A stretch of 64,000 nucleotides of DNA from JBGSBR01 sp041730495. GTDB lineage: Bacteria; Patescibacteriota; Microgenomatia; UBA1406; GWC2-37-13. Shown here one piece after another: positions 51,692 to 61,041 of the stretch. The position numbers were made by a program, and so were the translations under genes. The notes under the pieces were generated by a model. That model had not been told where the DNA came from. It ran no database searches and worked only from the letters and a program-made list of their open reading frames with translations. The DNA is taken from the NCBI GenBank assembly GCA_041730495.1, contig JBGSBR010000001.1, positions 93,394 through 157,393 of the forward strand, in the 5' to 3' direction. The first letter of the stretch is position 1. Each line of letters opens with the position of its first letter.

Positions 51692-53377
51692 TTATTTTCG
51701 TTCAATATTGAAGAAGGCGAACTGGTACTGTGGAATCGACATATATCCGGGAGCACGAACATTGAAAGCTTTCTTGAAATCTGCTCCACTAAAGGTTTTG
51801 CCATTGATTGTCACGCTACTTGTTGTCCCATCTCCCAGTGAGACTGAGACACTTGTGGCAGCACTGATACCACCGGCGCCCGCGGTGAGATTACGTAGTT
51901 CTTCCATGCTGTATGGATTGCCACCCCAACAACTTGTCGTCACTGGAGTAATACGACCAGTATCAAGTCCAGAAATATTGTTGCTCAGTGCAACAGCTGT
52001 GTTTACGATATCCGCCATCTCCTCTGGTGAAAGCCATGGATTGGCGCGTCCGCATTTATCGCTACTGATGCTATAGCCTTGTGTGTACCAGGCTTTATAC
52101 AGCCATGGTGATCCAGCTTTTTTCTCATATGATTTATCGATGAAGTTGGCACCACCACCATTATCGGTTGTATCCCAGCCAGAAGTCGTGAGGTAACCAC
52201 CTGTTGTGGAAGAATAGAATGTTGTCACATCTTCAAGCACTAACCCTTTGGTATCGTTTACTGCTTGTCTCCACGAGTCGGGGACGTTATCTGATTTACC
52301 TTTATTGAAAACCTGACACGCTTCAGTAGTACAGATCTCTGTTCCTTGTACTTTGTAGCGATATGCATAACTTCGAGCGGCGACCGCTTGAGCTTTTAGT
52401 GCTTCAGGATGCCAGCTTGATGGCATCTCAGCAATACCATAGAGGTATGTGGTTTCGAAATCTATTTCACCATGTCCTGCGACTTTTATATTTCCATTAG
52501 TATCTTTGCTTGCTGGCTCTTTTCCATAATATTTTTGGAGAATCTGTCGGAAATTTTGTCCATCCATAGCTCGACCATATGCTCCGTACTGACTCATCCC
52601 TTTACGATGTGTGTGTGCACCAAAAGAGAATACCGCAAAATAACCAGCCGGTGCATTAGCTCTAAATCCTGCAATTGACGCGTTGTAGTCATCAGCTTCA
52701 TTACTGTCACCGATTGTCGCCGTGAAGCTACCACTACGAGAGTTCACGATCTCTTGCTGTTTGGCACTCAGCGCAGCAATCTTTTGATTGAGTTCACCTT
52801 GATAGGACTTGGCAGAGTTCACCTCTCCTGCAAGGAAAGCTGATTGCTTATCAATCTGATTTTTGATCGGTGTCAGTCTCGTTTTTTCATCGACTAAAAT
52901 ATCTTTTTTATCTTCGATCTCTTTCACCATGAGAGCAATACGGATAATATTGCGTCGATCATCATCGAGTAATGATTGCTGATAAGTAAACTGTTGAAGA
53001 AACAGGGTTAAGTTGTCTGACATCAAAATCTGTAAGAGAGAATCTTTTTCTTTACCTTTATTTTTGTAAAAAGAGACCACGCGACCATCAAGCAGCAATT
53101 TTTGTTTAGAAAGAAGTTTTTCACCTTCGGTAATTTCAGTTTCTTTCTCGGCGATGTCGGTCTCAATCTGATCTACTTGTACTTTTATTCCTTCAAGCTG
53201 TGCGTTGAGTTTGTTTAGTTCTTGCTCGTTATTGGCGGTAGCTTTTTTCGATGATTCAAGCGCATTATTCAGATCTTGAAGTTGTTTATTGATGTCTTCA
53301 AGTTCATCTGCTTGTACTTGTACACTGACAAAAAGGACAGTGAAGAGACAGATTAAGACGAATAAAAATCGTCTCAT
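51692..53377 (-). CDS. SpoIID/LytB-domain protein with N-terminal coiled coil
   Basis: 561 residues from MRRFLFVLICLF. A signal peptide (1-24, ending VQA-DE) is followed by a long coiled coil (about 25-225, 'LEDINKQLQDLNNALESSKK'), as in PcsB/EnvC-type proteins, and then a SpoIID domain ('AHTHRKGMSQYGAYGRAMDG', 'EALKAQAVAARSYAYRYK'). SpoIID is a lytic transglycosylase or amidase activator acting on peptidoglycan. The combination suggests wall cleavage at division or around the pilus. TATAAT lies six bases before 53377, which decides against the GTG at 53392. Confidence 0.85.
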   Translation of the reverse strand: MRRFLFVLICLFTVLFVSVQVQADELEDINKQLQDLNNALESSKKATANNEQELNKLNAQLEGIKVQVDQIETDIAEKETEITEGEKLLSKQKLLLDGRVVSFYKNKGKEKDSLLQILMSDNLTLFLQQFTYQQSLLDDDRRNIIRIALMVKEIEDKKDILVDEKTRLTPIKNQIDKQSAFLAGEVNSAKSYQGELNQKIAALSAKQQEIVNSRSGSFTATIGDSNEADDYNASIAGFRANAPAGYFAVFSFGAHTHRKGMSQYGAYGRAMDGQNFRQILQKYYGKEPASKDTNGNIKVAGHGEIDFETTYLYGIAEMPSSWHPEALKAQAVAARSYAYRYKVQGTEICTTEACQVFNKGKSDNVPDSWRQAVNDTKGLVLEDVTTFYSSTTGGYLTTSGWDTTDNGGGANFIDKSYEKKAGSPWLYKAWYTQGYSISSDKCGRANPWLSPEEMADIVNTAVALSNNISGLDTGRITPVTTSCWGGNPYSMEELRNLTAGAGGISAATSVSVSLGDGTTSSVTINGKTFSGADFKKAFNVRAPGYMSIPQYQFAFFNIERK

Positions 53378-53383
53378 GGGATC

Positions 53384-53389
53384 ATTATA
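53384..53389 (-). promoter_or_regulatory. -10 box TATAAT for the SpoIID-domain gene
   Basis: TATAAT, six bases (gatccc), ATG at 53377. Confidence 0.6.
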
Positions 53390-53446
53390 CACAATTTAAG
53401 CTCGCACTTTAAGCCTGTGCTAGATTGAGAATCAGAGCTGCTCCTG

Positions 53447-53452
53447 TATACT
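53447..53452 (+). promoter_or_regulatory. -10 box TATACT for the VirB2-like gene
   Basis: TATACT, six bases (aatcat), ATG at 53459. Divergent from the SpoIID promoter, 57 bases away. Confidence 0.6.
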
Positions 53453-53458
53453 AATCAT

Positions 53459-54025
53459 ATGAAGTACTTGCTCATTATCGCCCTCGTTTTCACCGCTCTT
53501 TTTACTCCACCCACTGTGTCTGCTACCGAAATTTGTACCCTAGAGCGTTGCGCAGAGTGCAATCAATGTGGATACTGTATTGGGAAAGAAATTCCCGGAA
53601 ACTTAAGTGCATGTATGGCCTGTTTGTATCCATCACTACCTCATGATGTGAATGGTGCCAAAACATCACTTCTCATCGACCCACAAACAAATCGACCAGC
53701 TATGAAACCTGCTCCTGGAAAATACTACACGCAACTTGGTTGTGTGAGTACCAATGTAGCATCTTTTACGGATCCTAGTGCTGCTGGAGGTGTGTTGAAT
53801 TTTATTTTGACTCGTCTTATTTTCCCAACAGTAGGAGTTGTTGCATTTCTATATCTGATTTATGGTTCATTCCAACTGATGACAGCCCAAGGAAATCGCG
53901 AGCAGATAGGTAATGGTAAGCGAATGGTAGTCGGAGCAATCGTCGGATTAATCTTTACGTTGTCTGCGGTTTTGATAGTAAACTTCGTTGGAGGACAGAT
54001 CCTCAAGCTACCGGGATTCAACTAA
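53459..54025 (+). CDS. VirB2/TrbC-like pilin with Cys-rich N-terminal domain
   Basis: 188 residues. A signal peptide (1-22, ending VSA-TE) leads to a Cys-rich segment ('CTLERCAECNQCGYCIG') and then two membrane helices separated by a short basic loop: 'LIFPTVGVVAFLYLIYGSFQ', 'GNREQIGNGKRMVVGAIVGL' and 'TLSAVLIVNFVGGQIL'. This two-helix core is the VirB2/TrbC layout of conjugative pilins and CPR type IV secretion systems. Its ATPase (VirB4) lies 22 kb away. Confidence 0.75.
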   Translation: MKYLLIIALVFTALFTPPTVSATEICTLERCAECNQCGYCIGKEIPGNLSACMACLYPSLPHDVNGAKTSLLIDPQTNRPAMKPAPGKYYTQLGCVSTNVASFTDPSAAGGVLNFILTRLIFPTVGVVAFLYLIYGSFQLMTAQGNREQIGNGKRMVVGAIVGLIFTLSAVLIVNFVGGQILKLPGFN

Positions 54026-54026
54026 C

Positions 54027-55037
54027 TTAGAAGATATAAATAAGCAGAATAATAGAGATTCCCCACAACAATATCGTCATAATAAGCGGTCGATCTGTCG
54101 TAATGATTTTCTCTGGTCGCTCTCCCTCATCACGCTCATACAAAAGCTGCGCATAACGAGCGATACCGTATACAACAAAGGGAATTGTCAACATCATCAG
54201 CTTACGAACCTCAAAAGATGGGAACAGGTCAGGGAGGAAGCGTACAAAATCTTGATTACTACATTCTTTAAACTGCTTTGCCGTCAGCTGAGTTTGATCA
54301 CAAACCACCGTTTGAACATTCATATCAGTGAAAACAGCTTGTTGTGATGGGTCAATATACAGTGTGTAGGTATACAGCGCATAAGAGACAATCGTAAGTG
54401 TCGCGAAAGTTGTGGACATAAAATACAACAAATGATCTTTATAGTGAAACAGTGATTCACGCGTTTGATTGCCTGCTTGAGTGACTGATTCTGCGTGACG
54501 TTTGACTGATGCCATGAAAAGAGAGATGAAAAATATCGTCAACAAAAGCCAAACTGGCACATGATAACCAGTAGCGATCACTCCAGCAAATGTGCGCAGC
54601 ACAAATGAAAATGAGATTGTGAAAATATCAATAACTGGATATTTTTTCAGATAGAGCGAATAAAGAAAGTGGAGCAGTAAGAAAACAATCGAGAGTAAAA
54701 AGAAAGGGATCGAAAAACTAAGCGCCAGTAACAACGAAACGATTGTCAGCACAAACACTGTGAAGGTTGCTTCTGGGATGGAAATCAAGCCTGATGCGAT
54801 CGGGCGGTGCTTCTTGATTGGATGCTTGCGATCGTACTGATAATCGATAATATCATTTAGGACGTATGATGTAGACGAAAGTAAACAAAAGATAATAAAC
54901 GCGTATGTTGCTTGTGTGAAAAGAGTTAAGTTAAAAAGTTTACCTGCAAAAAGCAAACCCACAAAGATAACGAAGTTCTTAATCCATTGATTAATACGGA
55001 GTGCGCGAGCGTATGTGTAGGCTCTAGAAGTTTTCAT
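54027..55037 (-). CDS. UbiA-family prenyltransferase, DPPR synthase-like
   Basis: 336 residues, about nine membrane helices. The first Asp-rich motif is 'VLNDIIDYQYDRKHPIKKHR' (NDxxDxxxD) followed by 'PIASG', and the second region is 'DIFTISFSFVLRTFAGV' and 'MASVKRHAES'. These fit the decaprenyl-phosphate phosphoribosyltransferase branch, which makes the donor for arabinose-containing glycans. An insertion of about 30 residues after 'LYIDPSQQA' carries two Cys. TATAAT lies eight bases upstream. Whether it truly uses PRPP is inference. Confidence 0.8.
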   Translation of the reverse strand: MKTSRAYTYARALRINQWIKNFVIFVGLLFAGKLFNLTLFTQATYAFIIFCLLSSTSYVLNDIIDYQYDRKHPIKKHRPIASGLISIPEATFTVFVLTIVSLLLALSFSIPFFLLSIVFLLLHFLYSLYLKKYPVIDIFTISFSFVLRTFAGVIATGYHVPVWLLLTIFFISLFMASVKRHAESVTQAGNQTRESLFHYKDHLLYFMSTTFATLTIVSYALYTYTLYIDPSQQAVFTDMNVQTVVCDQTQLTAKQFKECSNQDFVRFLPDLFPSFEVRKLMMLTIPFVVYGIARYAQLLYERDEGERPEKIITTDRPLIMTILLWGISIILLIYIF

Positions 55038-55067
55038 TCAGATTGATTATACACTACTTATTGCCTG

Positions 55068-55364
55068 TTAAATAACTCTCAACAAACGGAAGAATAAAAA
55101 GCTAATAAAGAAAAAGAGGACGACCTGAAAGATAGGAATATACAATGTGAGAAATATCGTCACAATCGCTAAGATAAAAAAGGCTTCGTTATGAATCGCT
55201 GGAAGTAATCCCTTGGTAATAAGCATCAAAACAACAATGGTAAGAAGTACCTGCTTATCAAACCACCAGATTGGCCAGTTAAACATGATCGCCAAGCCAA
55301 GCAGTAGTGAAGCAAGGATCAAAAATATTTCTTTTGTATCAAAGAAAAATGGTCCGAAGTACAT
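55068..55364 (-). CDS. Small membrane protein, unknown
   Basis: 98 residues with about four hydrophobic stretches: 'EIFLILASLLLGLAIMFNWP', 'QVLLTIVVLMLITKGLL', 'FFILAIVTIFLTLYI' and 'VVLFFFISFLFF'. TACAAT lies seven bases before the ATG. It precedes the UbiA gene by 30 bases and may be cotranscribed with it. No family recognised. Confidence 0.6.
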   Translation of the reverse strand: MYFGPFFFDTKEIFLILASLLLGLAIMFNWPIWWFDKQVLLTIVVLMLITKGLLPAIHNEAFFILAIVTIFLTLYIPIFQVVLFFFISFLFFRLLRVI

Positions 55365-55403
55365 ACTAAGTATTGTAATTAAATTGTTATATAAAAGTCA
55401 AAG

Positions 55404-55805
55404 TTATTCCGTCAGTGGTATTAGTACTCGCACGGTTCGTCCATCCTCAAGTGTCACTGTTTGGACCTCAATTTTAGTACCTTCTTCTATTTTCACATAT
55501 GATCTATCTTCTGATGCTTCCACGCCTTTTGCTATCGGAAAAAACTCGGTGTCGTCTGTTGGATCTGCTTTAGGAATTTGGCCATACAACACATCACCAT
55601 CTTGTTTTTCTGGGCTCATCGGATTGCGAAGTATAGCTGCAAGACGTTGTGGATAGGCTGGGATATCTTGAACAATCGCAATAAACCCAGGGTTTACTTG
55701 TGGTGTGTTCGCTAAGAATAATGTTGGTGTCACAGAGCTCACTGCCACAAATGATAAAACTATAGCCAAAACAGCTTTAATTCGTGTTTTTATTTTGTTA
55801 TTCAT
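55404..55805 (-). CDS. Anchored exported protein, 133 residues
   Basis: From MNNKIKTRIKAVLAI. A signal peptide or anchor (about 8-32, 'AVLAIVLSFVAVSSVTPTL') is followed by a short hydrophilic domain rich in Asp/Glu/Pro and ending in two strands 'TKIEVQTVTLEDGRTVRVLI'. Its ATG overlaps the TGA of the Cys-rich protein (four bases), showing coupled translation; it may be that protein's partner. Frame extended to 55823 is less likely. Confidence 0.6.
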   Translation of the reverse strand: MNNKIKTRIKAVLAIVLSFVAVSSVTPTLFLANTPQVNPGFIAIVQDIPAYPQRLAAILRNPMSPEKQDGDVLYGQIPKADPTDDTEFFPIAKGVEASEDRSYVKIEEGTKIEVQTVTLEDGRTVRVLIPLTE

Positions 55806-57100
55806 ATAGGTAAAATGACACACCCGTCGGTGGGATTATTAATATCTTCGCAGGCCTCAAACACTGCGGTTTCTGGAGCAACTACTGTCTGCGATCGCAC
55901 ACCTTCTTCTACGCAACTTGCCGTCCTCTGTGATGAGTTTGCTACACAACGAGTTCCAGTTGCACAAGGCTCACATTCACTTACGGGTCGATAATACTCA
56001 CAGACACTGTTTTGATTACAATAGTTTCCTGCTGCAGGTCCGTATGTTGGTGCTGGAGTGGGTTGATTTGATTTACAAGAATAACAAACACCATCAGACA
56101 CCCTTTGTGACCTATCAATCACTTTGTTTTGACTTCGACAGGCCAATGAAGCCCTTTCAATATCGTCAGCTCTGTTTGGCATCTCAGCTGGACATGCTTC
56201 AGGTGTTGTTCCGCTTCTTGGACCACAAGTAAAACACCAGTTCGGATCAGCTCCCAATGCACCATTAATTTCTTTACCTTGTCCTTCACAAATAGCTGCT
56301 GCTGCATTGTAACTTGTTGCGCTAGTGTAACCAGCAGGACAAGACTGTGAAGACGTAGGTGCTGGGATTGAGGTCGGCCGTGGATGACACTTATAACAGC
56401 TTCTATTAGAGTTAAGTAGCGGGATTGATGTTGCATTATCGCATCTACTAATAGCCTCTGCATTTGTTGTAAAACGAAATGGATAATTTGGGTCAGAACA
56501 TTGAGCTGTTTGTGGCGGAGTTGTAGGCTGGGGTTGATTACCCCCACCTCCACTTGGTGGTGTCGTTGGCTGCGTCCCACCACCGCCAGCCGGTGGAGGT
56601 GTGATTACAGTAACCATTGGTGTGATAGGTCGAAGAGTCGGCGTCGGCACACTTGAGCCACCACAGGTTTGATTTGCGGGGACATTTTGCCATAGACACG
56701 TACCTGCACATTTTTCGTTGTCACGACAGCCATCAAAACCTCCACATCCTCGACTATCTGCTCCGCCTCTGTTGGGCGCACACAGACCACCAGGACCATC
56801 GCCTTCATTGCCGCCACCTGGAGGAGTTGTGGGTTGATTGCCACCACCTCCCGGAGGCGCTGCACAACCTGGAGCGTCACCTGGATGTTCTTCACAGAAC
56901 TGCGTACATCCCGATCCCCACCATCCGTCTACTCCACATTTGTCGCAGTTTCCACCTGGACATTGCCAGGTTTCATCTGCTCTGGTTTGAGTTGTTTGTC
57001 TGTTTTGATTGAGGGTCGAAGTCACGAGCGTAGCGACCCCGATGATGGCAAGTGTACCGAGCAGAAGTAATGTCGAAATTTCGCCTTTACGTTTGTTCAT
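55802..57100 (-). CDS. Cys-rich surface protein with three tandem Cys repeats
   Basis: 432 residues. N-terminal anchor ('EISTLLLLGTLAIIGVATLV') then a Gly/Pro/Thr-rich, Cys-rich region. Between about residues 195 and 345 there are three tandem modules of about 50 residues of the form Cx(16-18)Cx(14-17)C[YF]xC, ending 'SCYKCHPRP', 'WCFTCGPRS' and 'VCYSCKSNQ'. A further Cys cluster lies near the C-terminus. Linkers contain 'QPTTPP' repeats. It should be exported and disulphide-rich, like the protein at 39.2 kb. Confidence 0.68.
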   Translation of the reverse strand: MNKRKGEISTLLLLGTLAIIGVATLVTSTLNQNRQTTQTRADETWQCPGGNCDKCGVDGWWGSGCTQFCEEHPGDAPGCAAPPGGGGNQPTTPPGGGNEGDGPGGLCAPNRGGADSRGCGGFDGCRDNEKCAGTCLWQNVPANQTCGGSSVPTPTLRPITPMVTVITPPPAGGGGTQPTTPPSGGGGNQPQPTTPPQTAQCSDPNYPFRFTTNAEAISRCDNATSIPLLNSNRSCYKCHPRPTSIPAPTSSQSCPAGYTSATSYNAAAAICEGQGKEINGALGADPNWCFTCGPRSGTTPEACPAEMPNRADDIERASLACRSQNKVIDRSQRVSDGVCYSCKSNQPTPAPTYGPAAGNYCNQNSVCEYYRPVSECEPCATGTRCVANSSQRTASCVEEGVRSQTVVAPETAVFEACEDINNPTDGCVILPI

Positions 57101-57107
57101 TTATTTC

Positions 57108-57113
57108 ATTATA
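57108..57113 (-). promoter_or_regulatory. -10 box TATAAT for the Cys-rich protein operon
   Basis: TATAAT, seven-base spacer, ATG at 57100. Confidence 0.55.
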
Positions 57114-57150
57114 ACCTGATTATATTGAGCACTCAACGGCTTCCGTGAGG

Positions 57151-57156
57151 TATAAT
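57151..57156 (+). promoter_or_regulatory. -10 box TATAAT for manA
   Basis: TATAAT, nine-base spacer to ATG 57166. A longer frame from 57145 would start upstream of this box. Confidence 0.5.
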
Positions 57157-57165
57157 TCAAAAGTG

Positions 57166-58299
57166 ATGCTAAAACCCTATTTAATCATACCTCGTTTTAT
57201 CGAACAACCCACCTGGGGCGGGACATATATTGCTGGTCTGAAACACTGGGAAAACAGCCCTGTTTTAACTGGTAAAAAAATCGGTCAAAGCTATGAGCTT
57301 TCCGGCGATATCAATTTAGCTAAAGATATTACAGACACACGCAGCTCCGAGTTTCAACCTGAAGTCACCGATGCTTCTGGGAAACCAACAACGAGCGAAA
57401 GCTATCTTAATCTGACTGAACTAACCCAACAAGATCCCGAAACTATTTTGGGTACAAACCTCAAAGATCATACTGTCATGCCACTTCTTATCAAGCTTAA
57501 TCAAGCTGCAGGAAACTCATTTCAACTTCATGTGAAACCTGGACAACAACACGAGCGTTGGCAGCCAAAACCTGAGTCATGGTACTTTCTCGAAGATGGT
57601 TATATCTCTTGTGGTGTAAATCCTGATAAAAACGTTGAGAACTATAAAAAATGCTGTCTAGCAATCGAGGCTTTGATGAAAGATCTCAGTCAGCAGGTAC
57701 AAGCTGGCACGCTCACTATCGCTGAAGCTCGTGCAAAAGCTTCGGATTTCATCACTCTAGAAAATCCTTGGCAGTACATAAATCTTTTTGATGTCAAAAA
57801 ATATGATCTGATCGATCTGAGTGAAGGTGGCGTACATCACTCATGGGAAGAAAATGCTAATTATCCAATGGGAAATGTTGTCTATGAAGTCCAGCTTGAT
57901 GTGATGGATCCGTATTGCACGATCCGCAGCTTCGATCAGGGCAAGATGAAAGATGATGGAAGTATCCGCGAAATCCATATCGAAGACTATTTCACATTCA
58001 TAGAAACTGATAAACAAAAAAATGATATTAATTACCTCAAACGTACAGCTGAAAACGAAAAACTTCTCAAAACACCATACTACTCTCTCGATTGTGTGAC
58101 AATAACAGGAAACCAACAACTCACCACGGAAAACTCTTTCCATCATCTCTATGTCCGTGATGGTGAGATTGATGTAAAAGCTGGTGAAACTGTGTTACAT
58201 CTAACTCAAGGTCATTCATGCTTCATTCCAGCAGGAATCAAAACATATGAGTTAATATCAGTAACTCCAGAAAGTGTCGTTTTGAAAACATATGTCTAA
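57166..58299 (+). CDS. manA: Mannose-6-phosphate isomerase (class I, cupin)
   Basis: 377 residues from MLKPYLIIPRF. Zinc ligands are suggested by 'SFQLHVKPGQQHE' (Gln and His), 'KPESWYFLEDG' (Glu) and 'GGVHHSWEENANYP' (His), arranged as in type I phosphomannose isomerases. It interconverts mannose-6-phosphate and fructose-6-phosphate. The next gene, pgi, acts on the same fructose-6-phosphate, so the pair links glycolysis with mannose-based glycans. Both are on one strand, 27 bases apart. Confidence 0.85.
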   Translation: MLKPYLIIPRFIEQPTWGGTYIAGLKHWENSPVLTGKKIGQSYELSGDINLAKDITDTRSSEFQPEVTDASGKPTTSESYLNLTELTQQDPETILGTNLKDHTVMPLLIKLNQAAGNSFQLHVKPGQQHERWQPKPESWYFLEDGYISCGVNPDKNVENYKKCCLAIEALMKDLSQQVQAGTLTIAEARAKASDFITLENPWQYINLFDVKKYDLIDLSEGGVHHSWEENANYPMGNVVYEVQLDVMDPYCTIRSFDQGKMKDDGSIREIHIEDYFTFIETDKQKNDINYLKRTAENEKLLKTPYYSLDCVTITGNQQLTTENSFHHLYVRDGEIDVKAGETVLHLTQGHSCFIPAGIKTYELISVTPESVVLKTYV

Positions 58300-58326
58300 T
58301 GTTGTTATCAATTTCACTATCTATTT

Positions 58327-59607
58327 ATGAAATTTATTTATAAAGATTCTGCTCTTATTCCTGACGCTTCGATTCAAAAAGAAGCTCAAACTCTAGCTCA
58401 ATATGTAAAACATATGGCGGAAGTCGCAGCCAAGACTGAGTACACAGATCTTGAAGCCTCTCTCCTACTCTCTTCGGATGCTGCTCTTTTACAAAAGGTA
58501 AAAGATATATATAACAAAAAACATACAATAAACTTGAAATATATTTTTGTAGTTGGTATTGGCGGCTCAAATCTCGGCACAAAAGCAATCTATGATGCTC
58601 TTTTGGGTTTTTATGATAACCTGCGTCCTGGTTATTTTCCTAAGATTATCTTCCTTGACACGCAAATAACCGCATATTTAACGCAGATTCCCGCATTACT
58701 TGAAACTTTGAGTTCAAAAGAGGAAATCTTTGTCCATGCAATCAGTAAATCAGGCGGTACCACTGAAACGATTGCTAATCTAACCATGTTGACCAGCATG
58801 CTGGAAAAACGTTTTGGTGAGGTCAATGATCGTATGGTGATCATCACAGATGAAGGCTCAGCTTTTCAAAAAAGAGGAGAAGAGCTTGGAATTGATATCT
58901 TGACCATGCCCAAAACCGTAGGCGGTCGTTTTTCAGTCTTTTCAGCAGTTGGACTACTCGCATTAATGCAAAGTGGTGTCGATGTTGTAGAGCTGCGACG
59001 TGGTGCTACTGATATGCGCAATCGTTGTCTGCAAGCTGATTACACTGAGAATCCCGCAATGATTTCTGCTATTGTCGCATTCTTACACAATCAACAAGGT
59101 AAAAACATCCATGATACATTTGTTTTTACACCTCAACTAGAGTCACTTGGTAAATGGTATCGGCAATTGCTCGGGGAAAGTGCGGGAAAAGAAGGGAAAG
59201 GAATCACGCCTACCGTTTCAGTAGGGTCAGTCGACTTGCATTCAGTCGCTCAACTGTATCTAGGTGGACCGAAGGATAAAATAACCACCTTTGTCTATAC
59301 CCAAGCAGATAATTCACTTGTGCTTGAAGATTCTTCACGTTATCCCTTAGTACCCAATATTGAGGGTAAATCAATTGATCAGATAACTCATGCCATCATT
59401 GGCGGTACGAAAGCAGCTTACTTAAAAGCTGGTCTTCCTTACATGGAGTGTGTCTTAGAGAAATTGACTGCCTATGAACTAGGTGCATTTTTACAGTTCA
59501 AAATGTGCGAAATGATGTACTTAGGCAAGCTGATGGAGGTTAATACCTTTGACCAGCCAGAAGTAGAGTTGTATAAAATGGAGACGAAAAAGTTGCTGTC
59601 CTTGTAA
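58327..59607 (+). CDS. pgi: Glucose-6-phosphate isomerase
   Basis: 426 residues, the short bacterial type. 'FVVGIGGSNLGTKAIYDALL' is the first phosphosugar loop, 'HAISKSGGTTETIANLTML' the second, and 'GKEGKGITPTVSVGSVDLHS' contains the signature region, with 'GGTKAAYLKAGLPYMEC' later. It converts glucose-6-phosphate to fructose-6-phosphate in the cytoplasm. Convergent with the hypothetical gene ending two bases beyond its stop. Confidence 0.93.
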   Translation: MKFIYKDSALIPDASIQKEAQTLAQYVKHMAEVAAKTEYTDLEASLLLSSDAALLQKVKDIYNKKHTINLKYIFVVGIGGSNLGTKAIYDALLGFYDNLRPGYFPKIIFLDTQITAYLTQIPALLETLSSKEEIFVHAISKSGGTTETIANLTMLTSMLEKRFGEVNDRMVIITDEGSAFQKRGEELGIDILTMPKTVGGRFSVFSAVGLLALMQSGVDVVELRRGATDMRNRCLQADYTENPAMISAIVAFLHNQQGKNIHDTFVFTPQLESLGKWYRQLLGESAGKEGKGITPTVSVGSVDLHSVAQLYLGGPKDKITTFVYTQADNSLVLEDSSRYPLVPNIEGKSIDQITHAIIGGTKAAYLKAGLPYMECVLEKLTAYELGAFLQFKMCEMMYLGKLMEVNTFDQPEVELYKMETKKLLSL

Positions 59608-59609
59608 CC

Positions 59610-60962
59610 TTATAATTTCTCTAAAAGTTTAAGCAGTGGTGAATGTTGTCTTATAGCTGACAAGAGTTGTACTCTGGCTATTGGTAAGCCACCCAGGCCA
59701 TGCGTGCCATATTGACTTCCTTTCTTATCATCTTCAGTTGTTGATTTGCGTCGTTGCGCGGTGACATATGTGTGCACCAATCCACTATGAACTGCTGAAA
59801 CTTCACCCGCTCTTCGATAAAGTTCTCTTATGAGCAAGATTGTTTCCGTCATACCAGTGCTTTCTATTTGATGTTTTATGTCTTCTAACGGCCGTCTTTC
59901 TAGTAATTTACTCATCTTCTCTGCAACTTTTTGAGAAACCATTTGACGTAGCCGTTTTAAATCAAACTCATCTGGATTAATGGTCGCCATTTCTGCATGG
60001 AAATCTGCTTGGCTAAATAGTAAATCTTCAACTGCGATGCCGAGTATTTCCCCCAACTTGTGCGGTAACGTTGTTCCAGCAAGACTTGCTTGTAATATGG
60101 TGGTATCAAATCCCACCATTGATGATGCTAAATTGATATCAGGTTTTCCTTTCATTCTTGTTTGTGTGTCTTCAGAATAAACACTATCTTGTTGAGATAA
60201 ACCATACATCTGTGTATCAAACGCCCTCGCCCAAGGATTAGTTGCTATGCTTTTTGATGGATACAATTTGCCATGTATGCTGTGTGCAAAAGATAGTTTG
60301 CGGAAATACTGGAAAAATGTCTCTGGATTTACTTGGTCTTTAAATGATCTATACACCTTACCAATGTCATCTAATAGTGTTGTTGTTTGTTCTATCCGTA
60401 CTACGTCTTCTCTTGTTCCATCAAAGGCAAAAGCTTGTGTCAAGGTTACTGCATCAGCATAGCGTAACGCGGCCTCTCGTGATAGTTGAATAAACACTTT
60501 TTCGTCTTTTGATCCTGTAAATGTATATGGATTTTCAGGGTCAACATATATGTAATATCCTGCAGTAGTAAGCCACGGTCCGAGCTCTGGTGTAAATCTG
60601 TCTCCAATCTCTAAAGCTGTGTTTATTGCTGGTTCTAGCTTTCCACAAGCTCCCTCTTCCCAAAACTCTGCCGACGATATTGCAAGTGTCAGTGCAGTAT
60701 GAACTTTTAGTAAATCGCGCGGTTCTAATGCACCAATATCGGCGCCTTTCAATGATACCGCTCGCCTGTTTACTTCTATAATGTATGTATCAATGGCGTC
60801 CTGACTGGGTGCTTGTTCTCTGTTTTGATTATTAAATCTGGGTGTTTCGTCTAAAGCAAATGCATGCAATGCAGCAAGTGGCCCGTTTTCACTAAGAAGG
60901 ACTTCTCTATATTGAGGTGTGCTTTGAGTTAGATCTGGTTTATAAAAAGATTCAATTTTCAT
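59610..60962 (-). CDS. Hypothetical protein, 450 residues
   Basis: Not recognised. Soluble and mostly helical, with 'GDRFTPELGPWLTTAGYYIY' and 'RRKSTTEDDKKGSQYGTHGL' as notable stretches. TATAAT lies 14 bases before the start, and beyond it is the phased CCGCA array at 61042-61107. The reading frame is long and uninterrupted, so it is surely expressed. Its separate promoter and unusual upstream repeats suggest regulated expression. Confidence 0.65.
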   Translation of the reverse strand: MKIESFYKPDLTQSTPQYREVLLSENGPLAALHAFALDETPRFNNQNREQAPSQDAIDTYIIEVNRRAVSLKGADIGALEPRDLLKVHTALTLAISSAEFWEEGACGKLEPAINTALEIGDRFTPELGPWLTTAGYYIYVDPENPYTFTGSKDEKVFIQLSREAALRYADAVTLTQAFAFDGTREDVVRIEQTTTLLDDIGKVYRSFKDQVNPETFFQYFRKLSFAHSIHGKLYPSKSIATNPWARAFDTQMYGLSQQDSVYSEDTQTRMKGKPDINLASSMVGFDTTILQASLAGTTLPHKLGEILGIAVEDLLFSQADFHAEMATINPDEFDLKRLRQMVSQKVAEKMSKLLERRPLEDIKHQIESTGMTETILLIRELYRRAGEVSAVHSGLVHTYVTAQRRKSTTEDDKKGSQYGTHGLGGLPIARVQLLSAIRQHSPLLKLLEKL

Positions 60963-61041
60963 TTAATTTGAATGAAATTATATCATAGTTGCTTTAACTA
61001 TAAGATACACTCCGTACTCATATACCTATTAAATCTTGATT

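Noticed and set aside
51552..52076. Plus-strand open frame of 174 residues
   Set aside because: Antisense to the end of the SpoIID-domain gene; low-complexity Ser/Leu-rich shadow.
56653..57012. Plus-strand His-rich open frame
   Set aside because: Antisense of the Gly/Pro/Cys-rich gene, a composition effect.
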